Shown one piece after another: positions 24,213-35,399 of a stretch of 64,000 nt of DNA (position 1 is its first letter; each line of letters begins with the position of its first letter). The notes beneath the pieces were generated by a model, which saw only the letters and a program-made list of their open reading frames with translations, had not been told where the DNA came from and made no database searches. Both the position numbers and the translations under genes were made by a program. The stretch spans positions 11,152,463 through 11,216,462 of the forward strand of contig OZ037770.1 of assembly GCA_964035545.1 (NCBI GenBank), read 5' to 3'. The stretch is from Bugula neritina (taxonomy: Eukaryota; Bryozoa; Gymnolaemata; Cheilostomatida; Bugulidae).

Positions 24213-25475
24213 TGGTGTGTTTTAATATGGTGGTTTATTTTTGTTGTTATTTTATTTTTTGTAAAAGAATTATTCTTTTTTTTTTGTTCCTTTCGTAATT
24301 AAAAAAAATTTTCTTAGTGAGGATAGAAACCGGACTAGCTTACGCCGACCTGAACTCAGATCATGTAAGGTATTAAAAGCCGAACAGGCTTACTTTAATA
24401 AACTTCTGCATTTAAAAGTTACCTTAGTCCAACATCGAGGTCGCAAACTCATTCCTTCAATTAGATCTCTCTGGAAGAATTACGCTGTTATCCCTGAGGT
24501 AGTTTTTCTTTTTTCTCTTTGAGGATCTGTTTTCTTTTGATATATCAAAAATTTTTTTTTAAAAGAGTTTAAATTTGATCTTTTATTGCCCCAATAAAAG
24601 TGAATTTATTATTTTATTAATTTCACTACAAACTCTACAGGGTCTTTTCGTCCTTCACTGTTATAGGAGATTTTTCACTTCTAAATCAATTTTAATAGTA
24701 TGCTTGGAGACAGTTAAGCCTCGTTATCTTCTTTCATTCTAGTCTCCAATAAAAAGACAAATTATTATGCTACCTTAGCACTTAGTCGCGGCCGTTAAAC
24801 ATTGGTCACCGGGCAGATAGAACTTCTTATGGTTTCAAGAAGCTATGTTTTTGTTAAACAGTCGTTGCTTAGGTTTGCCGAGTTCCTTTAGGCATTTTGA
24901 TAGTATTTGGAATGTTAAAAAATTGTTTTACTTATTCAACCATTTTTGTTAAGAATTTTTTGTTTTTTCTAATAACTTTTTATTGTGGAGTAAGATTATT
25001 TAAACTAGAATTATGTATATATTTTATTTACCAAATTAAGAGGTTTTTTATCTTGGGTATTTTTAGTCCTAGTATGATTTGTTATTATATTAAGTTAGAT
25101 AATTCTTTTTCTAATTTTAGCTTTTCCCAAAATTAGTACTCTCCATTTTTAGGAGTCACACTTGTATGTGTTTAAAAAGTAACCAGCTATCTGTAGGTGC
25201 GAATGACATTTCATCTCTATTTTTATTTTTAAAAATAATTTTGTTACATTATTTTTTTGTGTTCTTAACTAAATAAAAATAGCTCACGCTACTTTCGGGT
25301 TTATAAAATTGATTTTTTAGTTAGGTAGATTATGATACACAAGGTAGAAGGTTCTATCTTAGCTTAGTTTTTTTTGTTATTCCCTATCGGTGTGTTGTGT
25401 TTTGTTTTTGTTCTATCTTCTATACTAAATATAATTTATGTTTAAGGTAACAAAAAGTTTTTATGTTAAAATTTT
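24213..25475 (-). rRNA. rrnL: Large subunit (16S) mitochondrial rRNA
   Basis: The minus strand carries the universal domain V sequence CTCAGGGATAACAGCGTAAT (complement near 24477-24500), the peptidyl-transferase region, and near its 3' end the sarcin-loop-like TACGAAAGGAAC. Ends are set by the flanking trnL1 and trnG and are approximate. About 1.26 kb is normal for invertebrates. Confidence 0.93.
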
Positions 25476-25537
25476 AATAAAGTACATTTATAAGAGTTAT
25501 GTATTTTTTAGATTCTAAATCTAATATTTTCTTTATT
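25476..25537 (-). tRNA. trnL1: tRNA-Leu (UAG)
   Basis: Acceptor AATAAAG/CTTTATT; anticodon stem TTAGA/TCTAA with loop TTTAGAA. Confidence 0.83.
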
Positions 25538-25542
25538 GGTTT

Positions 25543-25606
25543 GGGTTAAGTGAAAAATTCACAAAGTTTTAGTTAACAGCTAAATACCGTTTTTGGCTTT
25601 TAACCC
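25543..25606 (-). tRNA. trnN: tRNA-Asn (GUU)
   Basis: Acceptor GGGTTAA/TTAACCC; anticodon stem TTTAG/CTAAA with loop CTGTTAA. Confidence 0.85.
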
Positions 25607-26462
25607 TTTAGGAACACTTTCAAGTACGCCTACTGTGTTACGACTTATCCCCCTATAGGGGGGATTGACGGGCGATTTGTGCATTTTCTAGGTGTAGTTC
25701 ATAAAAGGGTGTTAAAATTTTATTACTGCCGAGTACTATTTTATAAAATTTTTTTATTTTTTATTTCATTAACTATTGTAATGTAGCTCATAATATCCTT
25801 TCTATAAGTTGCACCTTGACCTGACTTGGGGATTTCACAATCAAAAAGTTAACTTTATTTCTCTTTGAGGTTAACTAGACGGAGGTATACAAACTGAAAG
25901 TTCAAAGAAAGGTGAAGATTAATGCGGATTATCATTTAAATTACAAGCTCCCCCGGTTGTGGTTAGAAAACCGCCAAGCTCTTTAGGTTTTAAGCTGTAG
26001 CCCGTAATACCCTGGAATTTTTAGTTTAATATTATTAGTAGTAGGGTCTCTAATCCTAGTTCTAAAGTTAATTTTCATGGTTTAAATTATTTGAAGGGTT
26101 GGAAAGCAGTAAATTATATTAAACTTTTTTTTTATTTTTTTTCCTTCTTTAATTGTTATATTACCATCTTTCCTAATTAATAACTTAGGTAATTGTGTAA
26201 CCGCGGATGCTGGCACAATTTTTTCCACCTTTTTTCTCTCATTTTCAACTGATTTTCATCATTGTTGTAAAATTAAGCACTGCATTTACAAAGTATTTAG
26301 GAATGTTAATATTATTTTATTTCCTTTATTTTTTCTGTTATTAACAATTTTACTTTTAGTTATATAGTTGTTTGTTGGTTGGCTTACACTTGCATGCACA
26401 CTAATTGAGAACAGTTCGTTTTATTAATTTTGAGCCAGAGCAAAACTCTATTTTCAAGTGAA
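25607..26462 (-). rRNA. rrnS: Small subunit (12S) mitochondrial rRNA
   Basis: The 5' region resembles the universal AGTTTTGCTCTGGCTCA start (near 26430-26450), and the 3' decoding region GATAAGTCGTAACACAGTAG is present (complement near 25630-25650). The CCGCGGTTA-type 530-loop is also present (complement GTAACCGCGG near 26200). About 0.85 kb. Ends are approximate. Confidence 0.92.
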
Positions 26463-26488
26463 GAGTTTCTTAGATTACTTGAATGTTT

Positions 26489-26547
26489 ACTGTTATCTAG
26501 AAGCGGTAGAATCTTTAGCGTGAAAAGCTAAATGTTTGTTTAACAGC
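26489..26547 (-). tRNA. trnE: tRNA-Glu (UUC)
   Basis: Acceptor GCTGTTA/TAACAGT; anticodon stem TTAGC/GCTAA with loop TTTTCAC. Confidence 0.78.
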
Positions 26548-26699
26548 ATAATTTTTATAAAAAAGTACTTTTTTTTAAAATTTTTTGTGTTTAGGTTACT
26601 TTATATCATTTATTTATTTACTTTAATTTTGTAATTCTCTTTTTTTACTTTTAAAAATGTCATATTTTTTTATTATACTTAATATTTTCTTTAATGTTT
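26548..26699. promoter_or_regulatory. Candidate mitochondrial control region
   Basis: A 150-base extremely AT-rich non-coding stretch between trnE and trnK, with homopolymer runs (T8, A and T tracts) and no tRNA fold or frame. With 26768-26900 it is the main non-coding part of the insert. Position next to rrnS fits a control region; no direct origin motif can be shown. Confidence 0.4.
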
Positions 26700-26767
26700 T
26701 GATTGGGAGATTTTATTTACCTCATCATTAGATTAAAAGTCTAATGCTTTTATTAAGCTACCTATCA
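26700..26767 (-). tRNA. trnK: tRNA-Lys (UUU)
   Basis: Acceptor TGATAGG/CCAATCA (one mismatch), TAGCTTA D-arm start, anticodon stem TTAGA/TCTAA with loop CTTTTAA. Confidence 0.82.
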
Positions 26768-26900
26768 TTTTTAGTTTGTTTATGCAATAGATTATATGAG
26801 TGTGCTTGTGTTAATCTTTGATAAAAATTTTCTTGTTTTAATTTGATGTTTTTTATAATTTTAAGAGTATCTTTTCAAATTTAAAGTAAATAAAAATAAA

Positions 26901-26961
26901 TATAGTATACTTTAAAAAGATTTCATTTGCAATGAAAAATTGATAAGTTTTATCTGCTATA
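26901..26961 (-). tRNA. trnC: tRNA-Cys-like (GCA) with D-arm
   Basis: Acceptor TATAGCA/TACTATA with one mismatch, D-arm GATAA/TTATC, anticodon stem TTTCA/TGAAA, loop TTGCAAA. A second GCA-anticodon tRNA lies at 33454-33510; I cannot tell which is the working tRNA-Cys. Confidence 0.6.
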
Positions 26962-27023
26962 AAATTTTTTTGTTTTTTTATAAATTTTTATATTATTAGG
27001 ATTTTAAATTATGGGGTTTGTTT

Positions 27024-27089
27024 AGTACTTAAGAATACAATCTTATTCTCAACTTTGAAGGTTGAAAGTTTAAATTAACTTAAAGTGCT
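27024..27089 (-). tRNA. trnW: tRNA-Trp (UCA)
   Basis: Anticodon stem TCAAC/GTTGA with loop CTTCAAA, so anticodon UCA reads UGA as well as UGG, in keeping with the code used by the protein genes. Acceptor AGCACTT/AAGTACT has one C-A mismatch. Confidence 0.83.
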
Positions 27090-27098
27090 TTTTATCTT

Positions 27099-27905
27099 TT
27101 AACTTCCTCATCAGTAGATAGAAATAAATAAAAATAATCAAACTACATCTACGAAATGTCAATATCAAGCTGCGGCTTCAAAGCCTAAGTGGTGTGTTTT
27201 AGTGAAGTGTAATTTCATGTGTCGTATACAGCAGGTAATTAGAAAGATTGTCCCGATTATTACGTGTAGTCCATGGAATCCGGTGGCCACAAAAAAAGTA
27301 GTGCCGTAAATCCTGTCTCTTAGTGAGAATCTTGTTTCAATGTATTCACACCCTTGAAGGTATGTAAAATATAATCCTAGTAGGATTGTTATGGCTAATG
27401 ATTGTGTTCTTTCTTTGTAATTTCTTGTGAGTAATGAGTGGTGTGATCAGGTTACTGTGATTCCGGATGCTAGCAATACTACGGTGTTTAGTAATGGCAC
27501 TCTCCATGGTGATAAGGCGTTGACACCGGTTGGAGGTCAGTTCCTTCCTAGTTCGATAGTAGGGGCCAATCTTCTATGAAAAAAAGCCCAAAAAAAAGCG
27601 AAAAAAAAACAAATTTCTGAAATAATAAATAAAATTATTCCGATTCGTAGTCCTTTAGCTGTTTTTTTTGTGTGAAATCCTATTATTGTTCTTTCTCGTG
27701 TCACATCTCGTCATCACTGTATTATAGTGATGATAATTAAAATAATACCTAAATAAAATAAATTTATGTTAAATTTGTGGAATCATGCTGCGATTCCTCT
27801 GGTTAGTATAAGGGCTCCTATGGATCCGGTTAAAGGTCAAGGTCTATATTCTACTAAGTGGTAAGGATTAACTAATCATTTTTTTGTGTCTGTTTTTAAT
27901 TTCAT
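27099..27905 (-). CDS. cox3: Cytochrome c oxidase subunit III (mitochondrial)
   Basis: A 268-codon frame, ATG at 27905-27903, directly after the nad1 stop, and TAA at 27099-27101. It is a complex IV membrane subunit with seven expected helices. Landmarks are [26 protein letters not shown] and the C-terminal [19 protein letters not shown]. Length is typical (about 260) and there is no damage. Confidence 0.95.
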
Positions 27906-28841
27906 TTAGATGTTGTTATGAGTTACTAGTATAGTAACTCTGCAAATTGTTAAAGTTAAGAAAGTCTTTCAGGTCAAAGATATTAATGTGTCATATCGTA
28001 TACGAGGGAATGTTGCACGTACTCATAAAAAAGTAAAAGCTAAGATTATAATTTTTACTATTTGTGTAACATTAATTCTTTCAAATTTGCCTTTTAATAT
28101 TAACGTTCTTGTTAGGACTGTAATGAATAAAATTCTTCCGTATTCTGCAATAAATAGTAGAGCAAATTCTCCTCTCCCGTATTCAATGTTAAAACCTGAT
28201 ACCAGTTCTGATTCTCCTTCTGCTAAGTCAAATGGTGATCGGTTAGTTTCTGCTAGTATGGTAATTATTCATGCTGAAAAAATTATAGGTAGAATAAATA
28301 TTATTCATAAACTGGGTATTTGTCTGAAGGATGTTTTTTCTATATTGAAATTAAGAGAGATTAATACAATACTTATAATTAATAGTGCTATGCTGATTTC
28401 ATAAGAAATAGTTTGGGCCACAGCACGGATTGCTCCTAGTAGTGCATATTTAGAGTTAGAAGCTCATCCAGATAGTATGATAGTGTATACATTTAAACTT
28501 GAGATTACAATAAATAGTATGATTCTTAGTTTTACAATAGTGTTGTGATTAGCTGGTGTATTATATAATATTCAGGTAATAAATATGATTGAAGTTGCTA
28601 GTATTGGTCTAATGTTGTATAATACAAATAAGGATTTCTGAATTTTTGTTGTTTCTTTGGTAAACAGTTTTATAGCGTCAGCTAAAGGTTGAGGGATACC
28701 TAAGAATCCAGCTTTGTTAGGTCCTTTACGTAGTTGGGCATAAGACAATACTTTTCGTTCTATTAGAGTATAAAACCCTACTCTGAGGGCTAGACAAAGA
28801 AATATAGTGATAGATTTGATTATTGTGTTGATTGTTATCAT
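27906..28841 (-). CDS. nad1: NADH dehydrogenase subunit 1 (mitochondrial)
   Basis: A 311-codon frame, ATG at 28841-28839 and TAA at 27906-27908, two bases after the nad5 stop. It is the quinone-channel membrane subunit of complex I. Diagnostic blocks are [16 protein letters not shown] near residue 27 and the acidic loop [20 protein letters not shown]. Length is usual. Confidence 0.95.
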
Positions 28842-28842
28842 T

Positions 28843-30537
28843 TTATAAGTTTATAAGTGTAAATATTGTGATTAGTATAATCCTAGTTATGGTTATAACT
28901 CAAGATATATTAGTACTTGATTGGTTTAGTTGTGTGTTTTTTTTCATTAGTTTTTTTATTCCTATTCCTCTTATTTTTTCTATTCAGGTGTTTTCGTTGT
29001 ACTGTATGATTTTTATTAATGTTGTGCTTTTTTTGTTAATATGGAAAGTCGTAATAAACGTTAAAAATCATATAGTGGTTAAAAAATGGTTTTGGGGGAT
29101 TTTTTTATGTTTTATTACTATTCATATTATAATTCCTATAAAAGTAATAATTGTAATAGTTAGTAATTTTATATAAATTGGTAAAGTTAAGTCTATTAGA
29201 TGAGGTGAAAAAAATCAATTTATCCTAGCTCCTCTGGTAATGGCCCCAATTGTTAGAGTTAAGTATGAAATTAGTGATATTTTTCTTTGGTCTCTTAAAT
29301 TTTGTATTGTTGGACCTTTGGTGGGACTTCACAAAGTTAATAAGGCTAGTTTTATTGAGTATGCGGAGGTTAGTGAGACTCTTAATAGTATTAATATTAT
29401 GGTTAGGATTGGTACATTGGTATGTATAATTGTTTCGATAATTAAGTCTTTAGAATAAAAACCTGCTATAAAAGGTAGTCCGCATAATGATATGTTGGCA
29501 ATATTTAGTGTAGTCGTGGTTAAGGGCATGGTTTGATTCATGTTTCCTAGTATTCGTATATCTTGGTTATTAAAGTTTCTGTGAATAATGTTACCTGCAC
29601 AAATAAATAGTAATGCTTTAAAAAGAGCATGAGTAATAAGGTGAAAAAATGCTAAATCGGGTTGGTTTGTCCCTAAAGACATTATTATTACTCCTAGTTG
29701 TCTGAGTGTGGATAAAGCAATTATTTTTTTTAAATCGTTTTCTATACATGCTCTTATTCTGGCTATTAAGCAGGTTATAATTCCGGTGATTATTATGAAT
29801 ATTGAAAAGTGTTTTAATATATTAAAAGAGGGGAAAAATCGGATTAATAAGTAAATTCCTGCTGTAACTAAGGTAGAGGAATGCACTAGAGCGGAAACAG
29901 GGGTGGGGGCTGCTATTGCTGCGGGCAGTCAAGCTGAAAAAGGTAATTGTGCACTTTTAGTTATGGCTGCTAATATGATCCTTATTATAATAAATGTAGG
30001 AGATTGTAAAGTTAAGAGAAATATATTTCAATTTCCTCTTATTATGGTTCACGCTACGGCTACGATAAGTAATGCATCTCCAATTCGGTTGGTTAAAGCT
30101 GTAAGTATGGCTGCATTCATAGCTTTTTCGTTTATGTAGTATAATACTAGAAGGTAGGATGATAGACCCAATCCGTCTCATCCTAATAAAATTGTAATTA
30201 AATTAGGAAAAAAAATTAAAGCGTTTATAGATGTGATAAAAGTTATTACTGTTAAGGTAAAGTATTTAATGTTGTTGTCTGTTGCTATGTATGAAGTAGT
30301 GAATATTATAACTCTGAAAGAAATGAGTAAAACAGTGCTGCTAAAAATTATTCTAGTTTTGTCTAATAAAATGGTAATGTTAATTATTACCCTTTTAATT
30401 GATAGTAATTCTCATTCTTTGATTACCGAGCTTTGGGTATCAATTATATAAGTATGATATATTTGTGTAGTTAAAAACATTGTTATTAGTAAAATAGCAG
30501 TTATTAGTGGGTAAGTTAGATTGTTTCATTTTTTCAT
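28843..30537 (-). CDS. nad5: NADH dehydrogenase subunit 5 (mitochondrial)
   Basis: A 564-codon frame, ATG at 30537-30535 (MKKWNNLTYPLMTAILLM) and TAA at 28843-28845. It is a proton-pumping antiporter-like subunit of complex I. Diagnostic blocks are [15 protein letters not shown] and [19 protein letters not shown], with the conserved Lys in the [12 protein letters not shown] helix. Intact under code 5. Confidence 0.94.
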
Positions 30538-30553
30538 TTTTGGAAAAAGAAAG

Positions 30554-31957
30554 TTATTTTTCATTTATTAATTCACAATTAATTGTTTTTGTTAAACTAT
30601 TTTTCCAAATGTTGAGTTGATATAAAAAAATTGTTATAATAAATACTGGTAATGATAAGGCAGACAAAAAGTTTATTTGATTTCTGGTGATTTTTTTGTT
30701 AGGTAGTGTTAATTTAGATGGTCTTCCTTTTTGAGAAGAGAATAAGTATAGGTTGTATGCTCCTCTAATTAAAGTGGTTATAATTGCAATTGTAAAAAAT
30801 GCAAATGTTATTTTTATTATTCTTGTGTAAATTAAAATTTCTCTGACCAAGTTTAATGAAGGTGGAGCGGCTATATTAGCAGCAGCTAATAAGAACCAAA
30901 AAAATAGTATTTTAGGCTGTGTTATTATTACTCCCTTCTGTATTATTAAGTTTCGGGTGTTTGTTATTTCATACGAAATGTTTGCTATAGCAAATATTCC
31001 TGGTGACCTAATCCCGTGTGCTAGTATTATAATTATTGAGCCTAATATACCTAAGTTAGAATTTCTTAAAATTCCTAAAATTATTATATTTATATGGATT
31101 ACTGAGGAATAGGCAATTAATATTTTTAAATCTACGGATCTGAGGCAAATAATTCCTACTATTATAGTTCCTCAAAGGTTTACTCTATAAAATAAGTTTT
31201 TTATGTTTCTGACAATTTTAAATCTTATTTTTGTAATTTGAATTAAACCCCAGCCTCCTAGTTTGAGCAAAATGCCTGCTAAGATTATGGAACCCCTGAC
31301 TGGTGCTTCTACGTGGGCTTTAGGTAATCATAAATGGACAGTTCATATTGGGGTTTTTACTAAAAATGCTATTATTAAAGCGGAGGTTTGTAAAGTTTGT
31401 ATTGATATTCTTTGTATTAAGTGTAGGGGTGAGTTAGCCATTATTGTTATAGAAAATAAATTTTTGTTGATTTTTGTAATTATGATTAATAGAGGGAGTC
31501 TAGCACAAATTGTGTATATTATAAAGTAAAATCTCGATTTTAACCGTTCTGGTTGGTATCCTCATTTGATAATTAGAATTAGTGTAGGGATTAAAGATGC
31601 TTCAAAAGTGATATATATTATTAGTAAATTGTCAGTAATAAAAAAGGTAATGGTAATAATTAATAAAGAAATTAGTAAATAGATAAAATTGCTGAAGTTT
31701 TTGCTTATATAGTCATATTTTGTTCTTACCAGTACGGTTATTATTGTGATTCAAATAGAAATAATGGTCATGGCAATAGAAAAGTTCGAACAATTAAATA
31801 TTCTCGAGGTTCAAGAGTAATTACTAGATGTTTTTCACAGTTTTGTTGTTGTAGTTATTAAAGATAGTGTAAATATTCAAAAAATAGGTGTTATTTTATT
31901 ATTTCTTATAATTTGTGTTATAAAAGAGAAACTTAGTAAAATAAAAACTGTTAAAAT
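30554..31957 (-). CDS. nad4: NADH dehydrogenase subunit 4 (mitochondrial)
   Basis: The frame closes with TAA at 30554-30556. The most upstream plausible start is ATT at 31957, overlapping the nad4L stop by 7 bases, giving 467 codons. Overlap of nad4L and nad4 is common. Diagnostic block: [19 protein letters not shown], followed by KLGGWG. It is an antiporter-like membrane subunit of complex I. The exact start is uncertain. Confidence 0.93.
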
Positions 31958-32271
31958 TTAAATTTTCTAATTAATCTCAGTATATCTGACCCTTTAATTC
32001 GGGTTAATCTAATTATTAATCTTAACGCTATCCTGGCTTCACATGCTCTCATAATTAATATATAAAATGCAACTGAAATTGGTTGAAGTTGCGAAACTAT
32101 TTTTATTAATAGTATCATAAATACTATAAGGTTTATTAGTTCTAAAGTGATTAATAGTAATAATAATTGTTTACGTATAAAAAATATTCTGATTAAAGTT
32201 ATTACTATTATTAAAAAAAATACTATGTTTATCGAAACGAAATTTTTTGAAACTAAAGTTTGTATTAGCAT
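31951..32271 (-). CDS. nad4L: NADH dehydrogenase subunit 4L (mitochondrial)
   Basis: A 106-codon frame, ATG at 32271 and TAA at 31951-31953. Hydrophobic, with the family motif ACEASMALS and its conserved Glu; a second acidic residue lies in ITLELMNL. Slightly longer than the usual 95-100. Confidence 0.9.
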   Translation of the reverse strand: MLIQTLVSKNFVSINIVFFLIIVITLIRIFFIRKQLLLLLITLELINLIVFMILLIKIVSQLQPISVAFYILIMRACEARIALRLIIRLTRIKGSDILRLIRKFKF

Positions 32272-32281
32272 TTTTATTAAT

Positions 32282-33388
32282 TTAATTTTTTCTTATAATT
32301 AAATAAAGAGAAAAGTAGGTTACTGTTATAAATTGCCCAATTTCTTCAAATGGGGATTCTACAGGTTTTCTACCAATTCATATTAAAACGATGAAGTTGG
32401 CTACTAACAACCAAAATATTATTTTGTTTTTAGGATTTATTCTTGATGATTTGGTGAGTGGTTTGTTTATTATAGGTAAAAAGTATAAGATGGCAATGGA
32501 CATGATCAGAGCTAATACACCTCCTAATTTATTAGGGATAGACCGTAAAATAGCATATATAGGTAGAAAGTACCATTCTGGTTGGATGTGGGTAGGTGTT
32601 ACTAAAGGGTTAGCCGGAATAAAATTTTCTGGATCAATTAGTAAGTTTGGTTTTAGTAAGACTACACTTCCTAGTAAAATTCATAGTAGAGTAACTCCGA
32701 TTAAATCTTTAGCTGAAAAGTAAATATGAAATTTTATAGTTTCATTGTTTCTGTTTAATCCTAATGGATTTCTTGACCCTGATTGATGTAAAAAAATAAT
32801 ATGTAGTAAAGAGAGCGCTCTGATTAAGAAAGGAAATAAAAAATGAAGGGCATAAAATCGGGTTAAAGTAGCGTTTCTAACAGAAAATCCTCCTCAAATT
32901 CAGTTTACAATAGTTCTCCCTAAATATGGGATAGCTGATAGCAGGTTCGTAATTACTGTAGCTGCTCAAAATGATATTTGACCTCATGGTAATACATAAC
33001 CTAAGAAAGCGGTAAGAATCGTAATTAAGAGGAGTGTGACTCCTACTAATCAGGTTTCTTTTATTTGGTGTGAAGAGTAGTAAATACCTCGTCCTGTGTG
33101 TATATAAATACAAATAAAAAATATAGATGCTCTGTTAGCGTGGATTGAGCGAATTAGTCAGCCAAAATTTACGTCTCGAGAAATATAAATAGCAGAATCA
33201 AAAGCCTGATAGATATTTGGAATATAAAACATGGCCAAAAAAATTCCTGTTAAAATTTGTGTGATTAGGCATAAACCTAATAAAGACCCGAAAGATCATA
33301 ATGCAGAAATATTTTTAGGACAAGCTAGTTGAATTAAAGAGTTGGTTATTTTTCCTATTGGGTTGTGTTTTATTATTTGGTTTTTCAT
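32282..33388 (-). CDS. cob: Cytochrome b (mitochondrial)
   Basis: A 368-codon frame, ATG at 33388-33386 and TAA at 32282-32284. It is the central subunit of complex III. Landmarks are SIHANSAS with a heme-ligand His, GYVLPWGQMSFWAATV, the second His pair region ([10 protein letters not shown] with LLHIIFLH) and the Qo-site PEWYFLPMYAM. No damage. The C-terminus is a little shorter than the usual 380. Confidence 0.95.
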
Positions 33389-33389
33389 A

Positions 33390-33446
33390 GAACTCGCAAT
33401 AATTTAATCGCTTTTCTAAGTTAGAAGCTTAGACGTTTATAAGTTC
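33390..33446 (-). tRNA. trnS1: tRNA-Ser (UCU, reads AGN), D-arm missing
   Basis: Anticodon stem CTAAG/CTTAG with loop CTTCTAA; acceptor GAACT/AGTTC. Lack of a D-arm is usual for this tRNA. Confidence 0.72.
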
Positions 33447-33453
33447 ATTTTAA

Positions 33454-33510
33454 AACTTGAGTATTGTATGTGTACTTTATTAGATTTGCAATCTAATTTT
33501 GTTTCAAGTT
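33454..33510 (-). tRNA. trnC: tRNA-Cys-like (GCA), compact
   Basis: Acceptor AACTTGA/TCAAGTT is perfect; anticodon stem TTAGA/TCTAA, loop TTGCAAA. 57 nt, so the D-arm must be reduced. Second GCA tRNA of the insert (see 26901-26961). Confidence 0.68.
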
Positions 33511-33519
33511 GTTTTAATT

Positions 33520-34191
33520 TTAGTATGCACTACATCATTCTAAGAATTTTTTGTTCGAGATAGCTTCGATTTCGATGGGTATAAATCTGTGTTGTTCTCC
33601 ACAAATTTCGGAGCATTGTCCATATATAATTCTTGGGCGGATTACGTTAAAGTATACTTGATTGAGTCGTCCAGGTACTGCGTCGGCTTTTACCCCTAAT
33701 CTGGGTACTGCTCAGCAGTGTAGAACGTCAGATGCGGTGATTAGTACGCGGATATTTTTTATTATTGGTAATACTAAAGGGCTGTCCGTTTGTAACAGTC
33801 GGTATTCATCTATATAAAGTTCTTGTTCTTTATATATGAATGCTTCAAATCTAATGTCTAGATCAGCCAAGTTGTATTCTCAGTATCATTTATGACCTAT
33901 TACTTTGATAGTTAAGTAAGGGTTTCTTTCCTCTATAAAATACAAAATTTGTAAGGATGGTACTACTAAAGCTAGCAAAATAAAAATTGGAAGAATGGTT
34001 CAAATGGTTTCTACTAGGGTTGGAATAATTGAGTCCGAAATTAATTTGTTTCTTATTATAGAGATTGAGATTCCTGTTACAAAAACTAAAATGTTAATGA
34101 TTAAAGCTAATGAATAGTCGTGAAATAATGATAAAAGTTGGTTGACTGTTCTGTTTCTTTCTTGTAAAAGAACTTGTGATCATGTTGACAT
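33520..34191 (-). CDS. cox2: Cytochrome c oxidase subunit II (mitochondrial)
   Basis: A 223-codon frame, ATG at 34191-34189 (MSTWSQVLLQESNS) and TAA at 33520-33522. It carries the CuA electron entry site: [13 protein letters not shown] contains both Cys, His and Met ligands, and the aromatic WYWEY block and DVLHCW (first His ligand) are present. One base separates it from the nad2 stop. Confidence 0.96.
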
Positions 34192-34192
34192 T

Positions 34193-35128
34193 TTATAATA
34201 TTATAATTAAAGGGGAATGTAAAATTAGTAGTATTATTATACCTTGTCAGATTAAGTTTTTATTTCTATTTGATTTAACTAAATTGGTGATAATAAATGT
34301 TAAATAGTAATAGGAAGAAAGTGCTGTTCCTAGGATTAATGTACTTGCAATAAAAGTATAATAACTAAGTTTTGTTAAAATTATTAGTTTTAAGAAAAAT
34401 ATAGAAAAAGGAGGTAGTCCAGCTAAAACTATCAATATTGCAATAATTTTAGGTATGTTTGGGTCGTTATTGGAATAGTAAATGTTAATTTTGTTTAAGT
34501 TTTTTTTGTTTAAAAAAAAAAATAAGATTGTTCTGATTAAAAAGTAGTAAATTAAATAGGTTGTTATTAATTTAGAAGAGTGTACTAAAGAAGTACTTAT
34601 TCAAGCTGTGTGAGAAACTGAAGAATATCCTAATAAAGTTCGTAAGTTAATTTGGTTTAGCCCTAATATTCCCCTAAATAAAATTCTTAGACTTCTTCTG
34701 ATTAAAAGAAATATAAATCTGTTGTTATTTCTTTTTATTAAAATAATAATTGGTCCGATTTTTTGAATTGTAGCAATTATAAAACACCCAAATCAAGTTA
34801 AAGTAGTTATGATTGTTGGGACTCATTGAAAAAATGGGAATAAGCCGATTTTTAATAAGATTCTTAACAAAAATAGGTTTTCAGATTGAATTAGTCTGTT
34901 AATAGCTATGGATGTTAATATTAGTGCTGATCCCCCTGATTGTAGAAGTAAATATTTTACTATTCTGTCAATGGAAGACTTGTTTATAATAAATATAGGT
35001 AAAAACCCTAAAAGGGAGAGTTCGAACCCAATTCATATGGCCAATCAGTTGGAGCTTCTTATAATTATAGCAAGACCTGTTATATTAGTAAAAAAGAATA
35101 CGAATCATGCTGGGTATATTTTTGTCAT
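34193..35128 (-). CDS. nad2: NADH dehydrogenase subunit 2 (mitochondrial)
   Basis: A 311-codon frame, ATG at 35128-35126 (MTKMYPAWFVFFTN) and TAA at 34193-34195. Family blocks are WMGFELSLLGFLPM, FPFFQWVPT and, near the C-terminus, MLAGLPPFSMFFLKL (leading residues read from the codons). Antiporter-like subunit of complex I. Confidence 0.92.
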
Positions 35129-35158
35129 TAAGTTGTGCTATTAATAAATGTATTATAA

Positions 35159-35399
35159 TTATTTAATCCATCTTAGGGAACCTTCTTTTCATTCGTGAAT
35201 TAGTCCTAATATAAGAATAATTAAAAATAAAGATCTGGCTAAAATAGAAGATTTAATTATTTTTATTTTTAGTCTTAAAATTACGGGGAACAGCAAAGCT
35301 ACTTCAATGTCAAAAATTAAAAAAATCACCGCTAATAAAAAAAATCGTATGGAAAAAGGCAGACGGGCTCTATCTTTAGGGTCAAAACCGCATTCGAAG
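35159..35399 (-). pseudogene. nad3: NADH dehydrogenase subunit 3, 5'-truncated by the junction
   Basis: The frame enters at the diagnostic [16 protein letters not shown] block and runs 80 codons through [19 protein letters not shown] to SWIK and TAA at 35159-35161. About the first 35-40 codons are missing, because nuclear sequence starts at about 35400. The remaining part has no damage. Confidence 0.93.
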
